Below, piece after piece: positions 28,301-36,311 of a DNA stretch of 64,000 nucleotides (position 1 is the first letter of the stretch; each line of letters opens with the position of its first letter). Under the pieces are notes generated by a model. That model worked only from the letters and a program-made list of their open reading frames with translations, was not told where the DNA came from and did not search any database. Source of the stretch: Psychrosphaera sp. F3M07 (GTDB lineage: Bacteria; Pseudomonadota; Gammaproteobacteria; Enterobacterales; Alteromonadaceae). The stretch covers positions 124,001 to 188,000 of the forward strand of contig NZ_JAHKPJ010000016.1 of assembly GCF_018860345.1 (NCBI RefSeq), written 5' to 3'. The translations under genes were made by a program, and so were the position numbers.

Positions 28301-29554
28301 AACAGAAACCGATTGAGTGTCATTGTTATATACAACCCCTAATGTTTTTTCGTCTGCATCGCCAGTACCGTTAGTATAAATGTCATCCAGCACTTTAGCT
28401 GTTTGTACAAAAGTGGCCGCAAGCGGATCATCGTTATTATCAAATGACGCTAAAACTAATTGGTGTGTTAATAGTGACTTAATTTCTGAAAGCGGTTTAT
28501 CAATCGCAAACGCATTCCATGTGGCAATGTGTGGTATACGTGCTTTTTGCTCAGTGGTTAATGTTGTTTCTGTTAGCGGGATAGTATTGTTATTATTAAA
28601 ATTCTCATCTAACGTTGCATCGGCTGAAAATAACAATTGAACATTATCGCCCGTACCGTTCCAAACTAAAGTATTGGCATCAATCCAATGTGCTGAAGCA
28701 TCGGTAATAGCAAAAGGTACATCGGTAGTTACCTTGTCTGGGGAATCAAATACTCCCACACCTGAGACCACAAACGCAGAACGCCCGTCAGTTAAACTTA
28801 GCTTTTGATCACCCTCACTTGGATCTTTGGTGTCACCTTTATGTACGATGAAATTAGCACATTCAGCCGCTTCTTTTGTATCAAATAGCCAATACATGCC
28901 ATAGTTATCATCTTGACCGGTTGGGGTTAAGCCAGTTGCCCAATCAGTACCTACATCATCAGCAAAATCGCTATAACCATTACATTCTGCATTATTCCAA
29001 GCATGTAATATCCAGCCAGTGTAATCATTATCCGCTCTTTGGTAATAAATAATCCCTTGTTGTGCATTTGGCGTAATACTTGGCTGGATAACACCGTTGG
29101 TACTATCTGTAACGGTAACATTGATCACAATCGAACTGGATAATGCGCCTGAACCATTGTCTGTCACGGTAAGCGTTATTTGATAGTTCGTTAAGCTAAA
29201 GTCTAAATTTGAATTATCAGATACCGTCACTTCACCTGTTGCAGCATCTATCGCAAAGATATTCTGAGGGTCTTGCATTGACCATACTAAACTATCGCCA
29301 TCCACATCTGTTGCGGTTGCGCTATAAACCGTAATCCCATTTTGTACATCATCACTTAAGGTTAATGAATTTACCGAGCTAATTACGGGTGCAGTATTGG
29401 GTAACACACAGGAAGTTAAATCACTGGATACCACTTTAGGTGCGGCACATTCGAGTTTATTTGCATCATCCCCTCCGCCAGAACCACACGCGGTTAAGGT
29501 CGAGGTTATAATAAGAAAACATAGCTGATTGACCAGCTTATAATTAACATTCAT
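25334..29554 (-). CDS. pulA: Pullulanase-type alpha-1,6-glucosidase lipoprotein (GH13)
   Basis: A 1406-residue lipoprotein that cleaves alpha-1,6 branches of pullulan, amylopectin or glycogen. The lipobox LTAC puts the lipid on Cys23. Order: cadherin-like domain (about 52-150); CBM41-like pullulanase-associated starch-binding domain (about 166-280, WILHAWNNAECNGY, NYGMYWLFDT); N2 and CBM48-type domains (about 285-500); GH13 barrel with DVVYNH (701-706), nucleophile Asp775 in SFRFDIMG, acid/base Glu804 in FYGEGWN and His904-Asp905 in SKHDGETLW; a C-terminal beta domain; and a final module (about 1280-1406, YVKGDHSGWG) shared with the neighbouring 899-residue lipoprotein. An operator copy is 72 bases upstream and a terminator follows. 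Surface display is inferred. Confidence 0.94.
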   Translation of the reverse strand: MNVNYKLVNQLCFLIITSTLTACGSGGGDDANKLECAAPKVVSSDLTSCVLPNTAPVISSVNSLTLSDDVQNGITVYSATATDVDGDSLVWSMQDPQNIFAIDAATGEVTVSDNSNLDFSLTNYQITLTVTDNGSGALSSSIVINVTVTDSTNGVIQPSITPNAQQGIIYYQRADNDYTGWILHAWNNAECNGYSDFADDVGTDWATGLTPTGQDDNYGMYWLFDTKEAAECANFIVHKGDTKDPSEGDQKLSLTDGRSAFVVSGVGVFDSPDKVTTDVPFAITDASAHWIDANTLVWNGTGDNVQLLFSADATLDENFNNNNTIPLTETTLTTEQKARIPHIATWNAFAIDKPLSEIKSLLTHQLVLASFDNNDDPLAATFVQTAKVLDDIYTNGTGDADEKTLGVVYNNDTQSVSVWAPTANTVKLNLYNDNKSLVSTEDMTLDTTTGIWSFTNPSSSDSLDRLYYTFTVNVYHPITKALETLTVTDPYSVNTSANGLYSQFVNLSDDDLKPAAWESHDIATLDEIEDAILLEGHIRDMSILDLTTTEANRGKYLAFTEQGTDSMDYLSSMAEAGVTHFHMLPANDIASIEENSADRIELTSTVAQLCAKNSTASVCSLSDKAQTLLAVMESFDPSTGDAQKLASELSGYDGFNWGYDPQHFNVVEGSYASEADGVAKVKEFRQMVQALHEKGLRVALDVVYNHTSSSGVWDKSVFDKLVPGYYHRYSEVTGEIERSSCCENTATEHKMMAKFVQESLVHWAKEYKIDSFRFDIMGLMPKDLLVSSRAAVQAIDPDTYFYGEGWNIGETANGRLFEDASQYNMAGTEIGTYNDRPRDTIREAALSADTVDLNKVDYVRLGLVGTQQDYKLEDSSGQVKQALNFGQSSYAKDPADIINYISKHDGETLWDKLQYSLPTNMLAEQRVRVHSLSAAIPVLSQGIPFFQVGIDLLRSKSMDRNTYNSGDWFNKIDFTKMSNNWNIGLPMQQDNSDWDTIGAISGNANTAVTASNIALSEQVFKEFVKIRSTSKLFRLNDSAQISRRIGFHNTGASQTPGVIVMSIDDGVGVTDLDANYDAIVVVINGTDADVTHSVTSATGFTLHPIQVNSADSQLTNASFTSNETQGTFSVPAYTAAVFVKTQSGAQGTGLAADPDFVNSPFTDTPIYISALGNNTELAQMTYDDRGSYKVSQTLSSGDYEFNLGDSEFTNINVQMSDVDVTGSEITISQGDNESFAFSIETSGSYQFELEVSEATYVLKITLLNSLVSCEIPTSAGTGPLTVAGDGSLYVKGDHSGWGADAKYKLTYIGDNQYQAIADFDGDIQFKLASSDGDWATQLWANKTDGTIETSALSLGTNYNVSLGNAGTDNNKATLTKGTYKFLLSLNEDDPQAGADVGTLNIQQCSE

Positions 29555-29625
29555 TTCTTTGTCCCGTTGATATTATTTTTATATTTATGAAGGGCACTAT
29601 AAAAAAGAATCGACGAAGATGATTG

Positions 29626-29639
29626 TTGAATACGTATGT
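29626..29639 (+). promoter_or_regulatory. LacI-type operator, copy 3 (pullulanase promoter)
   Basis: TTGAATACGTATGT, identical over all 14 bases to copy 1. The core is at 29630-29637, 72 bases before the pullulanase ATG. Confidence 0.72.
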
Positions 29640-29798
29640 AGCTAATTTCAGAAAATATCAAAGGAAATAACAACATTAATTAACGTAAAGACTAATGTTG
29701 TTACATTTTATAACCTAATGAACCTGTATAAAAATCGGTATTTATTGCTCGATTATTTAGAGCTTTAACAAAACCAATTTTATTAAGTATTCAGTCAC

Positions 29799-31655
29799 TT
29801 ACTGCACAGATAAGGCTTTTATTTGCTTGCTCACCGACAAGGCCACTGTATTGTTGGGTTCAATTTTTAATACGCTATCCAACCAGATCAATGCCGTGGA
29901 ATAATCGCTTTGTTGAGTATAAGCATGAGCAAGTGCAAGTCTCGAGTTGGTATTATTAGGCTGTATATCCATGGCTCTCGTTAAATAACGTATCGCCTCT
30001 TTTGGACGTTTCTGTGATATTAACGTCACACCAGCTTGGTATGCATATGATTCATTATCAGGCATGGCGTCAGACAATAATTTTACCGCCTTAATTATTG
30101 TTAACTGATCTTGTATTTTGTTTGCGTATTGTAATGACTGATTGGCGATATCTAACCAAGATACTTGTTTTTTATAAGCAGCAAAGCCTAACTTATCGCT
30201 CCAACTTTTGAGTTCAGGGTAGTCTGGTTGTTGTGGTTGCTTAGTAAATGGGTAATCAGCCATTAGACCAGCTATTTTGGCATTGCCCCAGACCACTTCT
30301 GCATCAAAAACAGGTAGCTCTTGTTGCGCATTAAATTTAGAGATTGGGTGGGGGAATTCACCAAAGACTTTAGTTGACTTTAATGCCTGATAAAAACTAT
30401 TAGAAATCTCAAAATATCCTTTAATCGTTGGGTGTAAATGCTCAATCATCAACGACTTACCAATTATATGTTGCTCTGCGACTTTAGATAAATCGGCTTC
30501 GGCATCAACTAAATACACCTTGTTCTCTTGTGCCAAGGTTTCAATTATTTGATTAATTTCAATTGGCGCTCTAAAGCGTAATAGATCATGCTGACGCGCT
30601 TGAACAAAAGCATATTTGGCCTTGTCATACTCTTGAGTCTTTAGCCAAACTTGTCCTAACGCGTAATAACCATCTGCACTTTTATTACTAATAGACAGTT
30701 GCTCAAGCTGCTCTCGTTGTTTTAACTCAAATGACGATGGGTCAGTTTGCACAGTTGCAACTAATTGTTCCTCCTCCTCTGATAACAGGGCAGAACTAAA
30801 AGGTTTCTGATCTGCCAAATTACTCGCAATGGTACTTATAAATACAGGTATACCGGCCTTATTATATTTGCCTAATAACAAAGACATATTTTGCTCAAAC
30901 TGATTTAAGCCTTGTTTAAATAACGCCGAATCATGAGGGATATTTTTGTGTTTTGCTACTTTAGCCATCACAGTTCTAACATTGTCATTTTGCTTAGAAT
31001 TTGACATTGTGTTAATTGAAGAGAAAGAAGAATAGATGGATTGCATTAATTGAAAAATACGCGAATTTTTCAACTTTAAATACAACAAGGTAGCACCATG
31101 GGAATTAGCTGCAGTATAAGCAGAACCAACACCTAAAATACCTAAGTATTCATTATGACCTGCATAAATAAGTACGGCATCAGGTTGTTGCTCTATTATC
31201 TCATCTGCAAAATCTAATAATGTGTAACTGTTCACTGCAGATAATGCGGTATTGATCACTTCTACTGGACGTTCCGGAAAGGTTTGTTTTAAGCGATAAT
31301 CAAGCATACCGGCAATGGAGGCTCCAAAACCATAAGGAAAACCAGCCGCTGTTGACCCCCCTTGCACAATTATCCTGATCCCGTCTTCCGGTTTTATTTT
31401 TTTAAAGAAGTTAGTCTCAATGGTGACATTGGGTGATTCAGCACCTTTAGCAAAATAACGTTTAACCACATCTGGTGTGGGTAACAAATACTCAGGAGCT
31501 GATGGGTTTTGCATAAACAAAGGGATCTGTTGGCCATAACCGGCAAGTCGTAGCCCAATTTCCAATATCGCAAAAAATAAAAATGGGATTAAAATCATAA
31601 TCCCTCTAAACAACCAGACTTTTTTACTTAGCTTTTTAGCCTTTGAATTTTCCAT
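29799..31655 (-). CDS. Membrane-anchored SGNH-hydrolase-like protein with C-terminal TPRs (paralogue B)
   Basis: A 618-residue protein with one N-terminal membrane helix (about 12-34), an extracytoplasmic SGNH/GDSL-type domain (about 80-420) and C-terminal tetratricopeptide repeats (about 520-618, AIRYLTRAMDIQPNNTNSRL). SGNH blocks are visible: the Ser in IVQGGSTAAGFPYG, the Asn in IYAGHNEYLG, and His in IEHLHPTIKGY where the usual Asp-x-x-His would be. SGNH enzymes are esterases or acyltransferases, often acting on polysaccharide O-acetyl groups; substrate unknown here. GAGGA precedes the ATG. The gene starts two bases after the stop of its paralogue, so the two are cotranscribed. They face away from the carbamoyltransferase operon. 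Confidence 0.8.
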   Translation of the reverse strand: MENSKAKKLSKKVWLFRGIMILIPFLFFAILEIGLRLAGYGQQIPLFMQNPSAPEYLLPTPDVVKRYFAKGAESPNVTIETNFFKKIKPEDGIRIIVQGGSTAAGFPYGFGASIAGMLDYRLKQTFPERPVEVINTALSAVNSYTLLDFADEIIEQQPDAVLIYAGHNEYLGILGVGSAYTAANSHGATLLYLKLKNSRIFQLMQSIYSSFSSINTMSNSKQNDNVRTVMAKVAKHKNIPHDSALFKQGLNQFEQNMSLLLGKYNKAGIPVFISTIASNLADQKPFSSALLSEEEEQLVATVQTDPSSFELKQREQLEQLSISNKSADGYYALGQVWLKTQEYDKAKYAFVQARQHDLLRFRAPIEINQIIETLAQENKVYLVDAEADLSKVAEQHIIGKSLMIEHLHPTIKGYFEISNSFYQALKSTKVFGEFPHPISKFNAQQELPVFDAEVVWGNAKIAGLMADYPFTKQPQQPDYPELKSWSDKLGFAAYKKQVSWLDIANQSLQYANKIQDQLTIIKAVKLLSDAMPDNESYAYQAGVTLISQKRPKEAIRYLTRAMDIQPNNTNSRLALAHAYTQQSDYSTALIWLDSVLKIEPNNTVALSVSKQIKALSVQ

Positions 31656-31657
31656 GT

Positions 31658-33502
31658 TTAATGTCCTCTGGCTTTAATCGCTAACGAAACTCTATCAATG
31701 AAAAACTGAATATGGGTGTTAGTTGGGTCTAGTTGTTTGGCTTGTTTTAACAAGTCTAAACTGTATTTAAACTCTTCATTTAAAAAAGCACTCTGAGCTA
31801 AAATCAAAATACTGTTTGAGTTAGTCGGATTTAATGACACTGCTCTTTTTTGGTAATACTGCGCTAAACCATAATCCTGAACTTTCATATATAACTGACC
31901 AGCAATCAAATTAGCTTGTTCTGCCGCACCAATAGTAGACAAAGGTAATGCGTCAACAATAATTCCGGCAACACGAGCGGCTTGTAAGTGCTCCCCATTT
32001 TGTTGATAAGCTTTCATCAATTTATTTTGTAACGCTAACCAAGGTTCGCCCTTTAACTTTTCTATTAAATACGGATAGATGAATGCGTTGTCATCTAATA
32101 ACAGTGGTTTGTATTCGGCTTTATTAAAAGGAAAGTCTTTAGTCAATGCATCTATTTTCACATCACCATACAATTTATCTAAATCGGTAATTGGAATTTC
32201 TGACCAAGCTTGCTCTACCGTAAAAGGGATAATTGGTTGATGCAACAGATCTAACTCTACTATTTTACTAATAAACGCTTCCGCTAAAACAAAATACCCC
32301 CTAACGGTTGGATGAACATGTTCAAGCATATAGTCATGGTTGATGATCCCATGAGATGAGTCCTGTAAAAAAGCGGTTTCAACATCCACTAAATAGGTAT
32401 TGGGTTGCTCAGTTAACTGTTTGATCACTTGATTAAATATCGATGGCGCCCGAAACCTCAACGCATCAAGATCTTTAGATTTAATGAATTTTCGGCGAGC
32501 TTCAGTGAATTTACCATCATTTAATAGCTTTTTAGCTTCTGAATATTCATTGAAAACTTTGCAATCATAACTCAATATATTACCTGACTTGAAGTCACAT
32601 AATCCTTCTTGAACTATTTGATCTAATTTTTGATTGATTGAAAATGGGATCAATCCACTTTCAATACTCACCAAGTTACCCACTAACACTGGAATATCAT
32701 TTACGCGGTAAATATCCGTTATTGAGGTTAAATTACCTTTAAACTGTTCAACCCCCAATTGGAATAAATCGCTTTCAAATGGAATAGTTTGCCCTTTAGC
32801 AACATGTGACATTAAGGTTCGTTTATCTTTTACATCGTTATGACTTTGCGAATCTGGATTGTCTTTTAATACTAAATTAAAATATACCGACTCTAATAAC
32901 TGATATAACCTAAATTGTTTTAACCAAAGGTAGGTTAAAGTAGCAAAACGTCCGCCTTTACTAGCCACACTCGAACCGACACCCAAAACACCTAAATACT
33001 CATTATGTCCGCTGTATATCAAAACCAAGTCTGGCTCTAACTCAACAACTTCATCGGCAATATCTAACAAGGTATAAGTATTAACTGCGGCCATGGCCGT
33101 ATTGATAATTTCAATATTTTTATTTGGATAAAGTCGTTTAAATCGTTGCTGTAACATGCCTTGCAAAGAGCCAAACCGACCATAAGGAAAACCAGCAGCG
33201 GTACTGCCACCTTGAATAACAATACGGAAGCTATCTGCTGGTTTAACTTTATGAAAATAAACCGTATCCGGGCTGACATCCGGAGCCATACTTGAGTCAG
33301 GGAAATAGCGTTGGATCAATTTGGGATTTGGCTGCATAAAACCGCTAAAAGTGTCACTTTCTACAAACGCTGGTATTTTTTCTCCCACATTAAGCATTGT
33401 AAGAGTCAGTTCAATTAAGAGTAATAATAGGAATGGCAGCAAAAAAGCAACAAGGTAAAACAGTGGATAATTAGATTTCGATTTAGACAAAATAACGGCC
33501 AA
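31658..33502 (-). CDS. Membrane-anchored SGNH-hydrolase-like protein with C-terminal TPRs (paralogue A)
   Basis: A 614-residue paralogue of the next gene, with the same plan: one N-terminal helix (about 14-36), an SGNH-like domain containing VIQGGSTAAGFPYG, LIYSGHNEYLGVLGVG and LEHVHPTVRGYF, and C-terminal TPR-like repeats (about 540-614). The two share long stretches around all three blocks, showing tandem duplication. The start is uncertain: the frame opens with TTG at 33502 and a second TTG at 33490, neither with a ribosome site, and no ATG precedes the membrane helix. It heads the two-gene operon and is divergent from the carbamoyltransferase across about 190 bases. Confidence 0.78.
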   Translation of the reverse strand: MAVILSKSKSNYPLFYLVAFLLPFLLLLLIELTLTMLNVGEKIPAFVESDTFSGFMQPNPKLIQRYFPDSSMAPDVSPDTVYFHKVKPADSFRIVIQGGSTAAGFPYGRFGSLQGMLQQRFKRLYPNKNIEIINTAMAAVNTYTLLDIADEVVELEPDLVLIYSGHNEYLGVLGVGSSVASKGGRFATLTYLWLKQFRLYQLLESVYFNLVLKDNPDSQSHNDVKDKRTLMSHVAKGQTIPFESDLFQLGVEQFKGNLTSITDIYRVNDIPVLVGNLVSIESGLIPFSINQKLDQIVQEGLCDFKSGNILSYDCKVFNEYSEAKKLLNDGKFTEARRKFIKSKDLDALRFRAPSIFNQVIKQLTEQPNTYLVDVETAFLQDSSHGIINHDYMLEHVHPTVRGYFVLAEAFISKIVELDLLHQPIIPFTVEQAWSEIPITDLDKLYGDVKIDALTKDFPFNKAEYKPLLLDDNAFIYPYLIEKLKGEPWLALQNKLMKAYQQNGEHLQAARVAGIIVDALPLSTIGAAEQANLIAGQLYMKVQDYGLAQYYQKRAVSLNPTNSNSILILAQSAFLNEEFKYSLDLLKQAKQLDPTNTHIQFFIDRVSLAIKARGH

Positions 33503-33696
33503 TAGATATAAAAAACACGTAAGTTAATAACACAAAATCCAGCTTACTTTTAGGGTACAAATGAGCCGTATTTTTTGTTAAACAATTAGTCTAATAAGGT
33601 ATCTAAAAAGGCTTATTTAAGCAAGATTTTACTGGTATACTTTTGATGTTAATAAATATGGTTAGAACCAATAAAAATAATAAGTTAGAGCATTTT

Positions 33697-35565
33697 ATGA
33701 CATCGAAAATATTGGGTATTTCTGCCTATTATCATGATAGTGCCGCTGCGGTAATTGAAGACGGTAAAATTATAGCGGCCGCACAAGAAGAACGTTTCAC
33801 CAGAGTCAAACATGATCCTCGTTTTCCAGCCTCTGCCATTGAGTTTTGTTTAACCCAATTAGACTGTTCTATTACCGACCTTGATGCCATAATTTTTTAT
33901 GACAAACCGCTATTAAAATTTGAACGTTTATTAGAAACCTACCTGGCAAATGCACCTAAAGGATTACGGTCGTTTATTCGGGCTATGCCAATATGGTTAA
34001 AAGAAAAACTGTATTTAAAAAGTGTATTACGCCGAGAATTGCGCTTATTAGCTGGCGGCGATAAAAAAACAAAATTACCGCAACTGCTATTTAGCGAACA
34101 TCATTTATCTCACGCTGGCTCTGCCTTTTTTCCATCCCCTTATAAAGATGCCGCCGTTTTATGTTTGGATGGCGTGGGTGAATGGGCAACCTCTTCTGCT
34201 TGGCATGGTATTGAAAATACACTCACCCCTATTTGGGAGATTCAATTCCCTCACTCTTTAGGGCTTTTATATTCAGCTATTACTTATTATTGCGGTTTCA
34301 AAGTTAATTCAGGCGAATATAAATTAATGGGATTAGCCCCGTACGGCGAACCTAAATACGTAGATCTCATTTTTGATAATTTAATCACAGTACACAACGA
34401 CGGCAGTTTTGATTTAGACATGTCATATTTTAATTTTGCTATTGGCGATACCATGACCAATAACAAATTTAATCAATTGTTTGGTGGTAAACCACGTAAC
34501 GATGAGTCCGATGTGAGCCAAAAAGAAATGGATTTAGCCCGTTCAATTCAAGTGGTGACTGAAGAAATTGTATTAAAAATCGTACACCATCTGCATAAAC
34601 AAGTGCCCTCAGACAACTTATGTTTAGCCGGCGGTGTTGCTTTAAACTGTGTGGCAAATGGCCGAATTTTACGTGAAGGCCCTTACAAAAATGTGTGGGT
34701 ACAACCTGCAGCAGGTGATGCCGGCGGATCGTTAGGCGCTGCGCTTGTGGCTTGGCACCATTTTTTTGATGGCAAACGTGAAGTTTGCCCTGAAAATCAA
34801 ACGCCTGTTGGAATGCTTAATCATGACGCTATGCAAGGTTCTTATTTAGGCAATGTGTTTAACAATGAACAAATTATATCTGCCGTTAATCTACAACAAC
34901 TAAAGTTTACAGTTATTGAAGAAGAAGTCTTATACGACAAAACCGCAGAGTTAATTGAACAAGGTAATGTCATTGGTTGGTTCCAAGGAAAAATGGAGTT
35001 TGGTCCTAGAGCGTTAGGTAATCGCTCCATTATTGGTGATCCGCGTAATACCACAATGCAAGCCACAATGAATTTAAAGATTAAGTATCGTGAATCTTTC
35101 CGTCCATTTGCCCCTGCCGTATTACTCGAAGATGTGGCAGATTATTTTGAGCACACAACATCTAGCCCTTACATGTTGATGGTGGCGGACGTTAAACCAG
35201 AATTAAGATTAACCACAGATGAACAACGTTTTGGTATCGATAAATTAAACCAGCACCGTTCAACCTTGCCGGCGATTACGCATGTTGATTATTCCGCCAG
35301 AATCCAAACCGTTGATAAAACCACTAATCCACATTTTCATAAATTGTTAACCAGTTTTAAACAATTAACAGGCTGTTCCGTTCTAATAAATACCTCGTTT
35401 AATGTCCGAGGTGAACCGCCAGTATGTACTCCAGAAGATGCCATTCGTTGTTTTTTAGCCACCGAAATGGATTACCTAGTCATGAACAATATTATTTTGA
35501 AACGCTCAGATCAGCCGCAAGATGCCATAGAAAAAGCAAAAGCGGTTGAGTTTGCCAAAGATTAA
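33697..35565 (+). CDS. NodU/CmcH-family O-carbamoyltransferase
   Basis: A 622-residue enzyme of the family that includes NodU, CmcH and TobZ, which moves a carbamoyl group from carbamoyl phosphate, via carbamoyl-AMP, to a hydroxyl of a sugar or small molecule. The N-terminal Kae1/TsaD-like domain opens ILGISAYYHDSAAAVIEDG and carries the metal-site histidines of SEHHLSHAGSAF (His135, His136, His139) and CLDGVGEW (Asp158); LAGGVALNCVANG and FGPRALGNRSIIGDPR are also typical. The C-terminal part is YrdC-like with NTSFNVRGEPPVCTPEDA. ATG 33697 is chosen because family homology starts there. It is followed by SxtJ-like and DUF5989 genes. The acceptor is unknown; a cell-surface glycan is an inference from the SGNH neighbours. 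Confidence 0.9.
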   Translation: MTSKILGISAYYHDSAAAVIEDGKIIAAAQEERFTRVKHDPRFPASAIEFCLTQLDCSITDLDAIIFYDKPLLKFERLLETYLANAPKGLRSFIRAMPIWLKEKLYLKSVLRRELRLLAGGDKKTKLPQLLFSEHHLSHAGSAFFPSPYKDAAVLCLDGVGEWATSSAWHGIENTLTPIWEIQFPHSLGLLYSAITYYCGFKVNSGEYKLMGLAPYGEPKYVDLIFDNLITVHNDGSFDLDMSYFNFAIGDTMTNNKFNQLFGGKPRNDESDVSQKEMDLARSIQVVTEEIVLKIVHHLHKQVPSDNLCLAGGVALNCVANGRILREGPYKNVWVQPAAGDAGGSLGAALVAWHHFFDGKREVCPENQTPVGMLNHDAMQGSYLGNVFNNEQIISAVNLQQLKFTVIEEEVLYDKTAELIEQGNVIGWFQGKMEFGPRALGNRSIIGDPRNTTMQATMNLKIKYRESFRPFAPAVLLEDVADYFEHTTSSPYMLMVADVKPELRLTTDEQRFGIDKLNQHRSTLPAITHVDYSARIQTVDKTTNPHFHKLLTSFKQLTGCSVLINTSFNVRGEPPVCTPEDAIRCFLATEMDYLVMNNIILKRSDQPQDAIEKAKAVEFAKD

Positions 35566-35608
35566 AGTCTGGCTAAGCAATCAGGGATTAGTTAAGAATG
35601 AGACAGAT

Positions 35609-36016
35609 ATGTTAAAAATAGACAAACACGATACGCCACAATTAAAGAAATTTGCAGTCACCATGAGCTGGGCATTTCCGGCTGTATTTTCAATTGCCTT
35701 ACCTTGGTTATTTTCATTTAACTTTCAAATTTGGCCGTTAATTATTTCCTTATTATTACTGAGCCTTTGGGCAATAAAACCAAGTTGGATTTATTACCCT
35801 GCCATGGTTTGGTTAACCTTTGCAGGTATTTTAGGTTGGATTAATACACGGATAATTTTATCGTTGGCTTTTTATTGTTTAATGATGCCAATAGGCTTGT
35901 TATTAAGACTGTTTAACCAATTACAATACAAAAACAAACTAGCTGCTAAAGCCACTTCCAATTACGTGAAGTGCGAAGCAAAAACGGATAAGAAAAACTT
36001 GGAGTACCCTTTTTAA
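35609..36016 (+). CDS. SxtJ-like membrane protein
   Basis: A 135-residue protein with three hydrophobic segments (about 20-36, 40-60 and 68-97). It resembles SxtJ, the small protein of unknown function named from the saxitoxin cluster that commonly accompanies carbamoyltransferases. Marks are IKPSWIYYPAMVWL and a conserved Gly-Trp-Ile-Asn-Thr-Arg turn. The ATG at 35609 follows GAGACAGAT and is 43 bases after the carbamoyltransferase stop; an in-frame TTG at 35546 would overlap that gene but has no ribosome site. Its TAA shares one base with the ATG of the DUF5989 gene. Confidence 0.78.
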   Translation: MLKIDKHDTPQLKKFAVTMSWAFPAVFSIALPWLFSFNFQIWPLIISLLLLSLWAIKPSWIYYPAMVWLTFAGILGWINTRIILSLAFYCLMMPIGLLLRLFNQLQYKNKLAAKATSNYVKCEAKTDKKNLEYPF

Positions 36017-36168
36017 TGTTGGAATTTATTACAGACTTATGGGCATTTTTAAAAGTGCGTAAGAAGATATGGTTATTACCTATCATAGTTATTTTGAGTT
36101 TATTAGGCGCTTTAGTGGTGGCCACACAACAATCAGCATTAGCTTCGTTTATCTATACTTTGTTTTAG
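36016..36168 (+). CDS. DUF5989 family small membrane protein
   Basis: A 50-residue protein beginning MLEFITDLWAFLKVRKKIWL, then one long hydrophobic helix (about 20-37) and a short tail ending FIYTLF. The basic patch KVRKK before the helix suggests the N-terminus stays in the cytoplasm. Length, sequence and position after an SxtJ-like gene fit the DUF5989 family, whose role is unknown. Its ATG overlaps the SxtJ stop by one base (TAATG), which is strong evidence of translation and of a three-gene operon with the carbamoyltransferase. It is easily missed because of its size. Confidence 0.78.
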   Translation: MLEFITDLWAFLKVRKKIWLLPIIVILSLLGALVVATQQSALASFIYTLF

Positions 36169-36169
36169 T

Positions 36170-36204
36170 TTCGAGCTTCGAGCTTCGAGTTTCGAGTTTC
36201 TAGC
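36170..36204 (+). repeat. Five tandem copies of a 7-base repeat
   Basis: Five uninterrupted heptamers: TTCGAGC, TTCGAGC, TTCGAGT, TTCGAGT, TTCTAGC. They start two bases after the DUF5989 stop. The last copy runs into a hairpin, TAGCTTCTT-AAA-AAGAAGCTA (36201-36221). The array is noncoding. Confidence 0.85.
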
Positions 36205-36235
36205 TTCTTAAAAAGAAGCTAACGAACACAAACAA

Positions 36236-36262
36236 AAAACCCAGCTTAAGCTGGGTTTTCAT
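36236..36262. terminator. Bidirectional terminator between the DUF5989 and starch-binding lipoprotein genes
   Basis: A perfect 10-base stem AAAACCCAGC with GCTGGGTTTT around TTAA, with T runs on both strands. It separates two convergent transcription units. Confidence 0.88.
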
Positions 36263-36311
36263 TTTTTACTCAATAACTCGTTACACTAGAAGTCCATTAT
36301 CATTAAGGAAC

